From: Pseudoalteromonas sp. H105
GTDB taxonomy: Bacteria; Pseudomonadota; Gammaproteobacteria; Enterobacterales; Alteromonadaceae
Direction of reading: 5' to 3'
Length of the DNA: 64,000 nt
Assembly (NCBI RefSeq): GCF_001469215.1
Contig: NZ_LOFH01000001.1
Coordinates: 601,379 to 665,378 of the forward strand
Part shown: positions 30,172 through 39,554 of the stretch, one piece after another
How positions within the stretch are numbered: the first letter of the stretch is position 1
How the letters are laid out: each line of letters opens with the position of its first letter
Notes under the pieces: generated by a model
What the model was told of the DNA's origin: nothing
What the model saw: the letters and a program-made list of their open reading frames with translations, nothing else
Databases searched by the model: none
Position numbers and translations under genes: made by a program

Positions 30172-31317
30172 ATGTATCAATTAACGATTAACTCCCTATC
30201 AAAGCAGGACTTTTTAAAAGAATATTGGCAGAAGAAACCCTTGTTAATTAAACAAGGGCTTCGTGATTTTCAAGATCCGCTCGATGCTAATGAGCTGGCA
30301 GGCCTTGCGATGGAGGAAAGTATTGAATCGCGTATTATCACCAACCAAAATAACGACTGGCAAGCACACCACGGCCCGTTTGAGGATTTCGAATTACTAA
30401 CAGACCAACACTCTACTTTGCTCGTTCAAGCAGTCGACCATTGGCATCTTGATGCTGCACAAATACTTGAGCCTTTTAGATTTATTCCTAATTGGCGCAT
30501 TGATGACTTAATGATCAGCTATTCAACGCCAGGTGGTGGTGTGGGTCCTCATTTAGATCAGTATGATGTGTTTATTATCCAAGGTGAAGGCAAAAGACAT
30601 TGGCGTGTTGGTATGCCTGACAGTAGTTTAAAACAATTTGCACAAAATAAATCGCTATTACAGGTAGAACAGTTCCCAGCCGTTATTGATTGTATTTTAG
30701 AGCCAGGTGATATTTTATATATCCCACCGGGTTGCCCTCATGAAGGCTATGCGGTAGAAAACGCGATTAACTATTCTGTTGGCTTTAGGGCCCCAAATCA
30801 GCAAGATTTACTTTCGAGTTTTGCCGATTACGTGATTGATAAAGAAGTTGGCAACACCCGCTATTCCGATCCACTGCTAGAAACCAGAGAATCGAAAGGA
30901 CTCCTTAGCAATACAGAAGCTGATAAGGTTAAGCAATTACTCGCCTCATTATTACAAGACGACACTTTATTTAAATCATGGTTGGGTCAAACAACCAGTG
31001 AACCTAAACATGAAATGGATTTAATGCCGCCAGAAGATCTGTATACACCTGATCAAGTAGCCCAGTTAATAGATGATTCTGACGAGGTTTTTGAACGTTT
31101 AGGTGGCACGAGAGCAATATACCAAGTCACTAATAATGAGCTTATTTTTAGCGTAAATGGCCAAAATTTCTTACTGCCAAAAACAGATCTTGCAGCCGTA
31201 AAATTATTAACTGATGACGTTAGCATGACAGCTGAACAAATTAAAAGTTCAAAATATAGTTTAAAATTTATTCAATCCTTTACTACACTATTAAACGAGG
31301 GCATTTGGTTTTCTTAG
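30172..31317 (+). CDS. roxA: 50S ribosomal protein L16 arginine hydroxylase RoxA (YcfD)
   Basis: This 381-residue JmjC-type 2-oxoglutarate/Fe(II) oxygenase hydroxylates an arginine of ribosomal protein L16. Iron ligands are visible as HxD in GVGPHLDQYDVFIIQGEG (residues about 125-127) and the distal histidine in PPGCPHEGYAVENAINYSVG (about 187). The N-terminal KEYWQKKPLLIKQGL and C-terminal winged-helix-like dimer region fit YcfD. It follows purB by 80 bp with its own start region and precedes a GNAT gene by 12 bp. Confidence 0.94.
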   Translation: MYQLTINSLSKQDFLKEYWQKKPLLIKQGLRDFQDPLDANELAGLAMEESIESRIITNQNNDWQAHHGPFEDFELLTDQHSTLLVQAVDHWHLDAAQILEPFRFIPNWRIDDLMISYSTPGGGVGPHLDQYDVFIIQGEGKRHWRVGMPDSSLKQFAQNKSLLQVEQFPAVIDCILEPGDILYIPPGCPHEGYAVENAINYSVGFRAPNQQDLLSSFADYVIDKEVGNTRYSDPLLETRESKGLLSNTEADKVKQLLASLLQDDTLFKSWLGQTTSEPKHEMDLMPPEDLYTPDQVAQLIDDSDEVFERLGGTRAIYQVTNNELIFSVNGQNFLLPKTDLAAVKLLTDDVSMTAEQIKSSKYSLKFIQSFTTLLNEGIWFS

Positions 31318-31329
31318 AGGTAGGATGCA

Positions 31330-31788
31330 ATGAGTTATCATATCGACAAGGTAGAATGGGATACGCGAAAGGATTTACTACAACATATTAGAGAACGCGT
31401 GTTTGTATGTGAGCTGCACATACCAAAGCACATAGAATTCGACAATTTAGATAGTAATGCATTGCATGTACTGGTCACTGATGACGCAAAGTCTCCTGTG
31501 GCAACAGGCAGAATTTGCAGCGACGGTTTAATTGGTAGGATTGCGGTATTACCTGAACACCGTAATCGTTCCGTTTATAAGTCGCTGCTAAGCTATATGG
31601 TCAAGCTAGCTCAGCAACAAGGCTTTAACAATATCAGTATAAATTGTATTTTAAACGAGGTTGAACGCTTCAAACGTAATGGTTTCACACAACAAGGCTT
31701 TGTTTTTATGGAGGCTGGTATTCCACGCCAACGTATGCAATGCCCTATTAGTCAATTTGATACAAAACCCTTTACATTAGTGCATTAA
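31330..31788 (+). CDS. GNAT family N-acetyltransferase
   Basis: The 152 residues carry the GNAT fold: N-terminal REIVFVCEL-type RERVFVCELHIP, central ATGRICSDGLIGRIAVLPEHRNRSVYKSLL (acetyl-CoA pyrophosphate loop, R/Q-x-x-G/R-like) and C-terminal LNEVERFKRNGFTQQGFVFMEAGIPRQ-like strand. The short ElaA-type layout suggests a small-molecule or protein amine substrate, not identified. 12 bp after roxA and before a terminator, so the two genes form an operon. Confidence 0.82.
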   Translation: MSYHIDKVEWDTRKDLLQHIRERVFVCELHIPKHIEFDNLDSNALHVLVTDDAKSPVATGRICSDGLIGRIAVLPEHRNRSVYKSLLSYMVKLAQQQGFNNISINCILNEVERFKRNGFTQQGFVFMEAGIPRQRMQCPISQFDTKPFTLVH

Positions 31789-31818
31789 AAAGCGAGCCGT
31801 TAGGCTCGCTTTTTTTTC
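31788..31818 (+). terminator. Terminator of the roxA-GNAT unit
   Basis: AAAAGCGAGCC / GGCTCGCTTTT stem with GTTA loop and T8 tail starts at the acetyltransferase stop codon. The opposing gene at 31846 ends nearby, and the A-run on the other side could let it act both ways. Confidence 0.9.
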
Positions 31819-31845
31819 ATTATCAACAAGTTGAATCATGTGACA

Positions 31846-32307
31846 TTAACTTGCTTCGTTAACCCAAAGGTGGTCTCTTTCGTACATTTCATATAGACCG
31901 TGAGCACGATTAACTAATAAGTTTGCAAAATCAACTTGTGTTTTATCCAGATTTCCAGACTGCATTATTTGGTCTGCTTTTAATTGCCATTGAAGCGAAA
32001 AATAACGCAGCGCATCACGCGGGTTTTCAGCTGCAGTATCTTGGGCATGATCTGTCGGTAAACGCCCTGTTATCACCCAGTAATTTTTACCCGTTTGGGC
32101 TTTAAATTTCCACAGTGCACACAAAGGGGCAATAAAACGGCTCTCTTTTTCAATTAATGTTTTAGGGAGAATACCTTTTTCAGCTAAATGCTTTTGCGCA
32201 CTTTGAAAACACTCACGCTGCCATATTGCACTTTGTTGTTGTGCTTGAGCATGCTCTTCAGGTGTTAATTCTTTAGATTGTTCAGGTTGAGTTTGTTCTT
32301 GTGTCAT
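31846..32307 (-). CDS. Conserved hypothetical protein, DUF4826-like
   Basis: This 153-residue soluble protein has a Gln/Glu-rich low-complexity N-terminus (residues 1-28) and a helical core rich in aromatic residues: IWQRECFQSAQKHLAEKGI, LCALWKFKAQTGKNYWVITG, NPRDALRYFSLQWQLKADQI, and AHGLYEMYERDHLW at the end. The layout matches an Alteromonadales family I associate with DUF4826; this name is recalled, not tested. ATG 32307 has no strong ribosome-binding site visible. Function unknown. Confidence 0.7.
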   Translation of the reverse strand: MTQEQTQPEQSKELTPEEHAQAQQQSAIWQRECFQSAQKHLAEKGILPKTLIEKESRFIAPLCALWKFKAQTGKNYWVITGRLPTDHAQDTAAENPRDALRYFSLQWQLKADQIMQSGNLDKTQVDFANLLVNRAHGLYEMYERDHLWVNEAS

Positions 32308-32447
32308 TTTTAATTACTCTTTTACAACTTTTAGACACTTTAAGTGCTATAACCCCAGCGTGCAAGCAAAAATACAGTATTATTGGCCGCCATTACTGTA
32401 AACACAGCAATACAAAACGCACAATTAGCGATCAGAATTTAAAAGCC

Positions 32448-33242
32448 TCACCTGTAATTTGTTTTTGCTGTTATGCGATTAAATAAACTAGGAAAAAAAC
32501 GTTTAATTGTTGGTGCTAACCCGCTTAAACCTTGTCCTACGATAACTTCGTCTTTTTGTTTAGCGATCGCATTTATCATTTTTTTAACTGCAACCGATAC
32601 ATCCATGCCATTTTCAATTGAGTGCTCTGGCTTATTTTGCGCAACGCCATGCTCATCAAGTGAATTATGCGCAATAGCTGTTTTTATGGAACCCGGACAT
32701 ATTGTTAAACAATGTATATTTTTATCAGCTACTTCCGCCCTAAGGCAATCCATAAAACCAACCACAGCATACTTACTTCCTGAGTATCCGGTGCGAAATT
32801 TAGATCCCACTTTCCCTGCAACACTACTTATAGATACAATAGAGCCACAACCGCGTTCAACCATAGAAGGTAACACCGCTTTTGTCAGTGCAATTAACCC
32901 AAAATAGTTTACTTCCATTAATTGTCGATAAACCGAAAAGTCATTCTCTAAAAACAAACTTCTTTGTGATACACCGCCATTATTAATTAAAATATCAACG
33001 CGCCCTATTTCATCCATTCTTGATTTAACGTGTTCAAAAACATGCTCAGGCTTTGCTAAGTCTAACGGAATGACTGAGTGATTATCACCGTCTAAAGTCG
33101 CTTTAATTTGTTCTAATTTATCGGTGTTCCTCGCTGATAAAATAATAGTTGCACCTAAATGTGCCAACTGAACCGCTAATTCTTGTCCGATACCTGACGA
33201 TGCACCGGTAATCCACACTGTTTTATTTTTAAAATTCATCAT
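32448..33242 (-). CDS. Short-chain dehydrogenase/reductase
   Basis: This 264-residue classical SDR has the cofactor motif TGASSGIGQELA (residues 11-22), NNGGVSQRSLF, active-site SISSVAGKVGSKFRTGYSGSKYAVVGF (Ser and Tyr-x-x-x-Lys), and CPGSIKTAIAH after it. Arg in the beta2 region (SARNTDK) suggests NADP(H). The C-terminal extension ending RFFPSLFNRIT resembles the DHRS7-like group that acts on lipids or steroids, but the substrate is not determined. A neighbouring Mpo1-like fatty acid oxygenase gene 22 bp upstream hints at lipid metabolism (inference). Confidence 0.88.
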   Translation of the reverse strand: MMNFKNKTVWITGASSGIGQELAVQLAHLGATIILSARNTDKLEQIKATLDGDNHSVIPLDLAKPEHVFEHVKSRMDEIGRVDILINNGGVSQRSLFLENDFSVYRQLMEVNYFGLIALTKAVLPSMVERGCGSIVSISSVAGKVGSKFRTGYSGSKYAVVGFMDCLRAEVADKNIHCLTICPGSIKTAIAHNSLDEHGVAQNKPEHSIENGMDVSVAVKKMINAIAKQKDEVIVGQGLSGLAPTIKRFFPSLFNRITAKTNYR

Positions 33243-33264
33243 AACTCTTATTAAATTTTAGTTA

Positions 33265-33768
33265 TTAAGGTTTAGTTGGGCCCGCGATAACTTCAATTTT
33301 TTGTTCTAAATCACGATATAAGCCAAGCATAAATAACGCCTCCGCAAGAACATACAAAGGACCAATAATTAAACCTACAATATCATCAACAAACGCAGGT
33401 TTTTTCCCCTCGAAATAATGACCAATGAATTGCAGTATCCACCCGAATACAAATATTCCAATACTCATCGACAACCACTCATACACACTCAATTGTGAGA
33501 CCAGTGAAGCCGGCAAAACCATCAAGGCTAAAATAACAGCCATTATCATTCCAAGTGAAAAACTTAACATCAGGTAGTAAATTACACTCGCTGTAACAGC
33601 AATATGTGCACCGGTTATTAAATAACTTGCAAGCGGTATTTCAATTCGCCCAAGTAAACACAACACTGCAAACACAATCAGTGGAATCCCAAAAAAGTGA
33701 GTGAGCACATTTCTTTTTGACCGATGATATAGCCCATAATTACCTAGCTGTTGTTCAAGTGTTTTCAT
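33265..33768 (-). CDS. Mpo1-like (DUF962) membrane protein
   Basis: This 167-residue protein has four to five hydrophobic helices and the DUF962 signature YHRSKRNVLTHFFGIPL near the N-terminus, with the second histidine-containing motif QFIGHYFEGKKPAF. The yeast relative Mpo1 is an Fe(II) dioxygenase that shortens 2-hydroxy fatty acids by alpha-oxidation using these histidines. The bacterial role is unproven. Same strand as the SDR gene and only 22 bp from it, so likely one unit. Confidence 0.85.
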   Translation of the reverse strand: MKTLEQQLGNYGLYHRSKRNVLTHFFGIPLIVFAVLCLLGRIEIPLASYLITGAHIAVTASVIYYLMLSFSLGMIMAVILALMVLPASLVSQLSVYEWLSMSIGIFVFGWILQFIGHYFEGKKPAFVDDIVGLIIGPLYVLAEALFMLGLYRDLEQKIEVIAGPTKP

Positions 33769-33848
33769 GATTTTTCTCTTGTTATTATGTGTTAATCCAC
33801 TCTAACAAATTAAAAAATGAAAGAATGTCGGGTAAGTGACATTTTTCT

Positions 33849-34262
33849 TTAAACCAGCGCACTGATGATTTTCCCCTTTTCATGCTCTGGCAATGAATCC
33901 ATACGCTCTCTGCCTTTTTGAAACTCTTGTTCTAACATGTTTTGTAACGCATCCATTTGCTCACTTAAGTCCTTGTCATCATTGGATTGCATTTCTTTGG
34001 CAAGATCTTCTATCGCTGCTTTTAACTCATCAATTTTTTCTTTATCAACACCTAAGCGTTGATAAACCAAAGCTTCTTTCGCTTCTTCCAAAAAGCGCTT
34101 GTCATAACGAGGAGATTTTAATTGTGCGGCAATATCAGGCTGGCTATCTTTGGCCGCTTTATTAATAGATGCGGCAGGTTTTGGTGGTGTTTGAATTTCT
34201 ATAGTACTTGGCGCTGTGTATGGCTTTACGCGGTATTGATTATTAAATAAATGGCCCATCAT
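33849..34262 (-). CDS. Hypothetical coiled-coil protein
   Basis: The 137 residues form a proline-rich N-terminal stretch (about 12-35, KPYTAPSTIEIQTPPKPAAS) followed by charged helices with heptad character (KIDELKAAIEDLAKEMQ, LSEQMDALQNMLEQEFQKGR). There is no signal peptide or membrane span. The family is not recognised; it resembles small proteins annotated only as hypothetical in Alteromonadales. Start at 34262 or one codon later. Confidence 0.65.
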   Translation of the reverse strand: MMGHLFNNQYRVKPYTAPSTIEIQTPPKPAASINKAAKDSQPDIAAQLKSPRYDKRFLEEAKEALVYQRLGVDKEKIDELKAAIEDLAKEMQSNDDKDLSEQMDALQNMLEQEFQKGRERMDSLPEHEKGKIISALV

Positions 34263-34326
34263 AGCAAAACTTCCCTGTGGTATTTTTTAAGTAAAAATAC
34301 ATAGCAAATTTTGCACCAAGTTTTAT

Positions 34327-35007
34327 TTATAGGTTCAGGTTTGATATTGCTAATAAGCCTGCTTTATCAATAATGTCAATTCGTTGATAATGTAACTCAA
34401 TCACCTGTTGCTGACGTAAACTTTGCAAAATTTGATTAACCGTTTGCCTCGTTAGATAAGTCATATCTGCAAGTTGTTGCTGCGACATCACTATGGAATA
34501 GGATGATTTATCGTAAGACGCGGCTAACAATAAACGTTTACATATTTTTTGTTTCGCAGTTAACAATGCATGATCCTCCAACGAAGAAAAAACTAACCGC
34601 ATTTTTTGTGACAAGAGCACCCCAAAGTCTCGCCAAAAAATGGGGGATTGATCTACAAGCCGTGATACACAGCGTACAGTAATATGCACGAGTCGAAGTG
34701 GTGTTTGTGCATACACATCATGCGTACGCATGCCGCCATCAAAAAGGGCCACTTCTCCAAACCAAACACCTTGAGGAATAAAACTCAATACAGCCTCTTT
34801 GCCTTCACCATTAATACCACTTACACGAGCGATCCCCTGTATAACGCAATATAAACCGCAGTTAGCATCACCGCGCAAGAATAAAGCCTCCCCCGCATTT
34901 TTATTAACAATTTTTGCATTTTCTAGTAGTCCGACTTGTAAATCTAAAGCGCAGTTATTAAACCATTCTCCCTGGTTAATTATCGCCTTATCCTGTTCAT
35001 TCAGCAT
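34327..35007 (-). CDS. Crp/Fnr family transcriptional regulator
   Basis: This 226-residue protein has an N-terminal cyclic-nucleotide-like beta-roll (LFLRGDANCGLYCVIQGIARV, VWFGEVALFDGGMRTHDVYA) and a C-terminal winged helix (MSQQQLADMTYLTRQTVNQILQSLRQQ, residues about 165-195). No Fnr-type N-terminal cysteine cluster is present, so it is Crp-like rather than an oxygen sensor. The effector is not evident. It diverges from the amidohydrolase gene at 35056 (48-bp gap), which it may regulate. Confidence 0.9.
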   Translation of the reverse strand: MLNEQDKAIINQGEWFNNCALDLQVGLLENAKIVNKNAGEALFLRGDANCGLYCVIQGIARVSGINGEGKEAVLSFIPQGVWFGEVALFDGGMRTHDVYAQTPLRLVHITVRCVSRLVDQSPIFWRDFGVLLSQKMRLVFSSLEDHALLTAKQKICKRLLLAASYDKSSYSIVMSQQQLADMTYLTRQTVNQILQSLRQQQVIELHYQRIDIIDKAGLLAISNLNL

Positions 35008-35055
35008 AAGTTACTCTACATTGACTTTAATAAATCAATAATAAAAGGGAATCAC

Positions 35056-36345
35056 ATGTTACACAAAGTAATTTATGCCAGTGTATTGTTTGCTGCGCTA
35101 ACAACACCTAGTTATGCGAATGACATTAATAGTGCTTTAAAACAGGCCAATTTGAGTGTCAGTAAAAAAGTAATCACATGGCGAAGACATTTACATCAAT
35201 ACCCAGAATTAAGTAATCGTGAATTTAAAACCGCGCAATACGTTGCACATCATTTGCAAATGTTAGGGCTTGAAGTTCAAACTGGCATTGCACACACCGG
35301 GGTTGTAGCACGATTAAAAGGCGGAAAAGAAGGCCCTCTCATAGCTCTACGCGCTGATATGGATGCCCTTCCTGTTACAGAACAAGTTGATCTACCTTTT
35401 GCCTCAACACAAACCTCAACATACCGTGGTAATGAGGTCGGCGTAATGCACGCCTGCGGGCACGATACCCATGTCGCTATCTTAATGGCTGTCGCGGAAT
35501 CCCTCGTAAAAATTAAAAACGATTTAGCAGGTGATATTTTATTTGTTTTTCAACCGGCTGAAGAAGGTGCTCCCGAAGGCGAAGAAGGAGGGGCTGAACT
35601 GATGCTAAAAGAAGGCCTGTTTAAAGAAAAGCCTGATGCAGTGTTCGGCTTACATGTCACCAGTTCACTCAATACGGGTCAAATAGGATTTCGTGCAGGA
35701 CCTTTCATGGCAAGTGAAGATTCTTTTACAATTAATGTAAAAGGACGCCAAACACATGGTTCAAGGCCATGGAATGGTGTTGACCCAATTGTCGCATCAT
35801 CACAAATTGTGATGGCAACACAAACAATTTCGTCGCGTCAGGTTGATGTTACTAAGGCCCCGTCAGTTATATCTTACGGAGCTATCAATGGCGGCATCCG
35901 TTCTAATATTATTCCCGATAATGTGGAACTAATAGGCACTATTCGTACTTTTGATCAAACAATGCGCGCTGATATAAAAACGCGTCTCACTAAAACCGCA
36001 GAGCTTGTGGCTGAATCGGCTGGCGCACAAGCAGATGTTCACATCGATCATGGTTACCCTGTTACTATAAACAATGTTGAACTCACTGAAAAAATGACAC
36101 CCACATTAGCAAACGTTGCAGGGGCTGAAAATATTATTACCACCGATTTAATCACAGGCGCTGAAGATTTTAGTTATTACGCATTAGAAGTACCCGGGTT
36201 ATTCTACTTTTTAGGCGTCACTCCAAGAGATCAAAACCCAAAAACAGCACCCAGTAACCATTCTCCACAGTTTTTTGTGGATGAAGCTGCATTGCAACTC
36301 GGTGTAGAGTCGATGACGCAACTTGTTATTGACTATCTAAAATAA
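35056..36345 (+). CDS. Exported M20-family amidohydrolase
   Basis: The 429 residues begin with a signal peptide (MLHKVIYASVLFAALTTPSYA), so the enzyme is periplasmic. M20D features are RRHLHQYPELSNREF, ALRADMDALPVTEQ, the metal ligands in VMHACGHDTHVAILM, the catalytic glutamate in FQPAEEGAPEGEEGG, and GAEDFSYYALEVPGLFYFLG at the end. Relatives hydrolyse N-acyl amino acids, hippurate or indole-acetyl-amino acids. Exact substrate unknown. The gene is divergent from a Crp/Fnr-type regulator 48 bp away. Confidence 0.92.
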   Translation: MLHKVIYASVLFAALTTPSYANDINSALKQANLSVSKKVITWRRHLHQYPELSNREFKTAQYVAHHLQMLGLEVQTGIAHTGVVARLKGGKEGPLIALRADMDALPVTEQVDLPFASTQTSTYRGNEVGVMHACGHDTHVAILMAVAESLVKIKNDLAGDILFVFQPAEEGAPEGEEGGAELMLKEGLFKEKPDAVFGLHVTSSLNTGQIGFRAGPFMASEDSFTINVKGRQTHGSRPWNGVDPIVASSQIVMATQTISSRQVDVTKAPSVISYGAINGGIRSNIIPDNVELIGTIRTFDQTMRADIKTRLTKTAELVAESAGAQADVHIDHGYPVTINNVELTEKMTPTLANVAGAENIITTDLITGAEDFSYYALEVPGLFYFLGVTPRDQNPKTAPSNHSPQFFVDEAALQLGVESMTQLVIDYLK

Positions 36346-36538
36346 AGTAATAAAACGGAGGCATCACGTCAGACACAGCCTCTTAAATTAATGCAACACG
36401 GTTACGTGTCTCAAATTATCTTAGTGGTGGGGACTCTGAATTCGACTCATTAATTAATAGAGTAATCACAATGAATACTTGATGCGTATTATACTGCTGT
36501 TTCTTTAGGTACTCTAAAATCTGTTAACAAGGGCATGC

Positions 36539-37201
36539 ATGCAACATATTAATTTAGATTTCAGCCAACAGGTTGTAATAAATAGCGCAAACCAAACTTG
36601 GCAACCTAGCCCGCTTCAAGGTGTCACACGTAAAATCCTTGCCCGTGAGGAAGCTGAAAGCGGCCATGCCACCAGCATTGTGCGATATGAACCGGGTTCT
36701 CACTTTAAGCGCCACGGTCATCCCCTCGGGGAAGAAATTTTCGTGCTTGAAGGAGTCTTTAGCGATGAGCATGGAGACTACCCAGCTGGTACTTATATAC
36801 GCAATCCCCCAGGTAGCTCTCATCAACCATTCAGTGAGCCAGGGTGCACCTTGTTTGTTAAGCTAAATCAGTTTCTACCTGATGATGCTACTACAGTAAG
36901 GGTAAATACGGTTGCAACGCACTGGCAGCAAGGCCAAGGCGGGTTGCAAGTTATGCCATTACATCAACATGATGTTGAACACACGGCATTAGTTAAATGG
37001 CCCGCAGGAGAAACGTTTGTCCCGCATCGGCACTTTGGTGGTGAAGAGATTTTAGTCTTATCTGGTATATTTTGCGATGAACACGGCCAGTATCCAACAG
37101 GCACATGGATACGCAGTCCACATATGAGTGAGCACCACCCTTTTGTTGAGCAAGATACCGTTATTTTAGTAAAGGTAGGTCACTTAGGCACCGCTAGTTG
37201 A
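36539..37201 (+). CDS. Double-cupin protein, ChrR-like
   Basis: This 220-residue protein holds two homologous cupin repeats. Repeat 1 has HFKRHGHPLGEEIFVLEGVF and repeat 2 has FVPHRHFGGEEILVLSGIF, each with the H-x-H...E metal ligands, followed by DEHGxYPxGTxIRxPxxSxHxPF in both. This resembles the ChrR cupin_7 domain without the anti-sigma part, so it is probably a metal-binding enzyme or sensor in the cytoplasm. No sigma factor gene is adjacent. Internal duplication is plain. Confidence 0.85.
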   Translation: MQHINLDFSQQVVINSANQTWQPSPLQGVTRKILAREEAESGHATSIVRYEPGSHFKRHGHPLGEEIFVLEGVFSDEHGDYPAGTYIRNPPGSSHQPFSEPGCTLFVKLNQFLPDDATTVRVNTVATHWQQGQGGLQVMPLHQHDVEHTALVKWPAGETFVPHRHFGGEEILVLSGIFCDEHGQYPTGTWIRSPHMSEHHPFVEQDTVILVKVGHLGTAS

Positions 37202-37297
37202 TGCGCATAATTTGGAAAACCATTGCTAACACCTGTTAACTGAGCTTTACGCAGCGAATATAACGAGGCATTGCTCGTGTGTACGCTGCATTTGCTC

Positions 37298-38107
37298 CTA
37301 ATTAATCAGCATATTAGCTGCCATAACAAACAACAGCAGTGAAAATATTTTCTTGATTGTTTTGACTGGAAGATAATGTGTTGCCCGGGCGCCAAGTGGT
37401 GCCGTAAACCAAGACGTGCAAATAACACCTACTAAAGCTGGTAAATAAACAAAACCTGCAAAGCCATCATTTAATGATAAATACGCACTCCCTGCACTGA
37501 TATACCCAACCGAGCCAAATAAGGCGATGACAATACCGCATGCCGAAGCACACCCTATGGCTTTTTTCATATCTACTGAGAAAAAAGTCAGTAAGGGCAC
37601 AAGTACAGCCCCCCCACCTATCCCTATCATTGCCGACAGTCCACCTGTAAGCGTTGTATAAACGCTCAGAAGCACTTTATTAGGTATGCTTCGCGAACTC
37701 GGTGCATCATTGTTACCGCTAAACAGCATTTTAAGTCCAATTAAAACCACACTTACAGCAAATACCCAGCGTACAAGCTGTTCAGGCAACAGTGCAGCCA
37801 CAAAGCCACTCAATAGTGCACCAAGCGCAACACCTGACATAATCCATGGCGCTATATCCCAGGGAACATTCCCATTCTTGTGATGTGCCATAGCAGAGGA
37901 TGTCGACGTAAATAAAATAGAAGCAAGAGACGTCGCAATCGCAACCAATACGACTTGTTCATTAGGTAAAACCTGCCAGTAAAGTAAAATACTACTTAGG
38001 ATAGGCACAATGACTAATCCCCCGCCAATCCCCAGTAACCCAGCTAAAAACCCAACACCACTGCCTAATAAAGCACAAGCAACGACTATCGATACTAATT
38101 CATGCAT
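37298..38107 (-). CDS. TauE/SafE (TSUP) family anion exporter
   Basis: This 269-residue membrane protein has eight to nine hydrophobic helices in two inverted halves. The TSUP motif is visible twice: GFLAGLLGIGGGLVIVPIL (residues 19-37) and GGLSAMIGIGGGAVLVPLL (about 154-172). The family exports sulfite, sulfoacetate or related small organosulfur anions. It lies 430 bp from and divergent to a methionine-synthesis pair, which would fit sulfur metabolism, but that link is inference. Confidence 0.9.
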   Translation of the reverse strand: MHELVSIVVACALLGSGVGFLAGLLGIGGGLVIVPILSSILLYWQVLPNEQVVLVAIATSLASILFTSTSSAMAHHKNGNVPWDIAPWIMSGVALGALLSGFVAALLPEQLVRWVFAVSVVLIGLKMLFSGNNDAPSSRSIPNKVLLSVYTTLTGGLSAMIGIGGGAVLVPLLTFFSVDMKKAIGCASACGIVIALFGSVGYISAGSAYLSLNDGFAGFVYLPALVGVICTSWFTAPLGARATHYLPVKTIKKIFSLLLFVMAANMLIN

Positions 38108-38304
38108 TTCATTCGTCTCTTTTTATTATTGGTTACTATCACACCACCGAAGGCGTTAACTTAAGAATTATTGGGTAACAGCCCATGACTTCAAGCCAGA
38201 GTATACCAATACAGTCTGCACTAACTGGCATTAATATTGTCGATAACAGACGAATAATCCTCATGTTTTAAATGAAATTAATGCATATCAAAGACAGCCA
38301 ACAT

Positions 38305-38320
38305 AAACGTCTAGCCATCT
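38305..38320 (+). promoter_or_regulatory. Possible MetJ operator upstream of mesX-mesD
   Basis: Two adjacent 8-mers, AAACGTCT and AGCCATCT, match the MetJ consensus AGACGTCT at 7 and 6 of 8 positions. They end 16 bp before a TATAAT hexamer, where repression of a promoter would work. MetJ with SAM represses methionine genes in gammaproteobacteria. Only two units are seen, so the call is tentative. Confidence 0.35.
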
Positions 38321-38470
38321 AAAAACAATAATTACGTATAATCCCTCTAAAAAACCATAAATACTTAACAAACCATAACCCACAATAAAAATTTATGAAT
38401 ATGGCTCATGTTCGATGTGAAATTATACCGTTTTTATTCATGTACCGATCCACGTATAAATAATGCAACT

Positions 38471-38496
38471 TTCAACGTCATACAGTGACGGTTGAA
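38471..38496. repeat. Inverted repeat in the mesX leader
   Basis: TTCAACGTCA and TGACGGTTGAA are inverse complements save one extra G, around TACAG. It lies 43 bp before the mesX start and could be a leader hairpin or a dimeric regulator site. Confidence 0.45.
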
Positions 38497-38538
38497 CCCT
38501 TACATTCGTAGCAAGACAATATATTGGATACACACATT

Positions 38539-39513
38539 ATGAGTACAGATTTTTCATTTACATTAAAGCGTATCAATCTCGATGAGCATTATGAACCCGC
38601 AGACAATACACGTATTACCACCAATTTTGCTAATTTAGCCCGTGGCCATCATCGCCAAACGAATTTACGCAATGCCTTAAAAATGATAAATAATCGTTTT
38701 AATGCCTTAGCTAATTGGGATAACCCAACGGGTGATAGATATTCAGTGGAACTTGAAATTATTTCGGTCAACATTGATGTAGCTGGCAGTGGTCAAACTT
38801 TTCCATCTATCGAGATATTAAAAAACAATATTATCGACCATAAAACCAACAAGCGCATTGAAGGCATTGTGGGCAACAACTTTTCATCTTATGTCCGAGA
38901 TTATGATTTTAGTATTTTATTGCAAGATTATAATAAAAATCAGCCAACTTTCAGTATCCCAGATAACTTTGGTGAACTGCATGGAAAACTGTTTCAATAC
39001 TTTGTTAATTCATCAGTTTATAAGCAAAATTTCTCTAAACCACCCGTTATTTGTTTAAGCGTATCTGATAATAAAACGTACCATCGCACACAAAACCAGC
39101 ACCCTGTATTAGGTGTAGAATATCTACCGAACGACACGTCTCTAACAGAGCAATACTTTAAAAAAATGGGCTTAAATGTACGTTACTTCATGCCACCAAA
39201 TACCGTGGCACCGTTGGCATTTTACTTTGTTGGTGACTTACTCAATGACTACAGCAGCCTTGAGCTTATAAGCACCATTAGTACGATGGAGACATTTCAA
39301 AAAATTTATCGCCCAGAGATATATAACGCCAATGCTGTTGCTGGAAACGCGTATCAACCCAGTTTGAAAAACCAAGATCATTCGCTTACACAAATAGTGT
39401 ATGACCGACAAGAGCGCAGTCAATTAGCAACAGAGCAAGGTAAATTTGCTCATGAGCACTTTATCAAGCCATATCAAAACGTGCTTGAGCAATGGTCTGC
39501 TAATTTTTCATAG
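38539..39513 (+). CDS. mesX: DUF1852 protein MesX, partner of MesD methionine synthase
   Basis: From ATG 38539 (MSTDFSFTLKRINLDEHYEPAD) the product has 324 residues; an in-frame TTG 15 bp upstream is less likely. DUF1852 proteins occur next to core-MetE proteins. Published genetic work on folate-independent methionine synthases reported that the MesD type needs this partner (MesX) and oxygen. Conserved segments include TRITTNFANLARGHHRQTNLRNAL and KRIEGIVGNNFSSYVRDYDF. No known cofactor motif is evident; how it supports MesD is not established. 41 bp separate it from mesD on the same strand. Confidence 0.9.
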   Translation: MSTDFSFTLKRINLDEHYEPADNTRITTNFANLARGHHRQTNLRNALKMINNRFNALANWDNPTGDRYSVELEIISVNIDVAGSGQTFPSIEILKNNIIDHKTNKRIEGIVGNNFSSYVRDYDFSILLQDYNKNQPTFSIPDNFGELHGKLFQYFVNSSVYKQNFSKPPVICLSVSDNKTYHRTQNQHPVLGVEYLPNDTSLTEQYFKKMGLNVRYFMPPNTVAPLAFYFVGDLLNDYSSLELISTISTMETFQKIYRPEIYNANAVAGNAYQPSLKNQDHSLTQIVYDRQERSQLATEQGKFAHEHFIKPYQNVLEQWSANFS

Positions 39514-39554
39514 CTTTAGTCGGCCAACGTTAATCTATTTATTGAGAAACAAGT

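Larger units (their letters stand above)
38108..38538. other. 431-bp divergent intergenic region between tauE-like and mesX
   Basis: This stretch contains no convincing ORF. It carries a good -10 hexamer TATAAT at 38337-38342, a possible MetJ box just upstream and a hairpin near 38471-38496. The run at 38204 (TATACCAATAC) resembles one end of the inverted-repeat element at 57682 but has no partner. Confidence 0.5.
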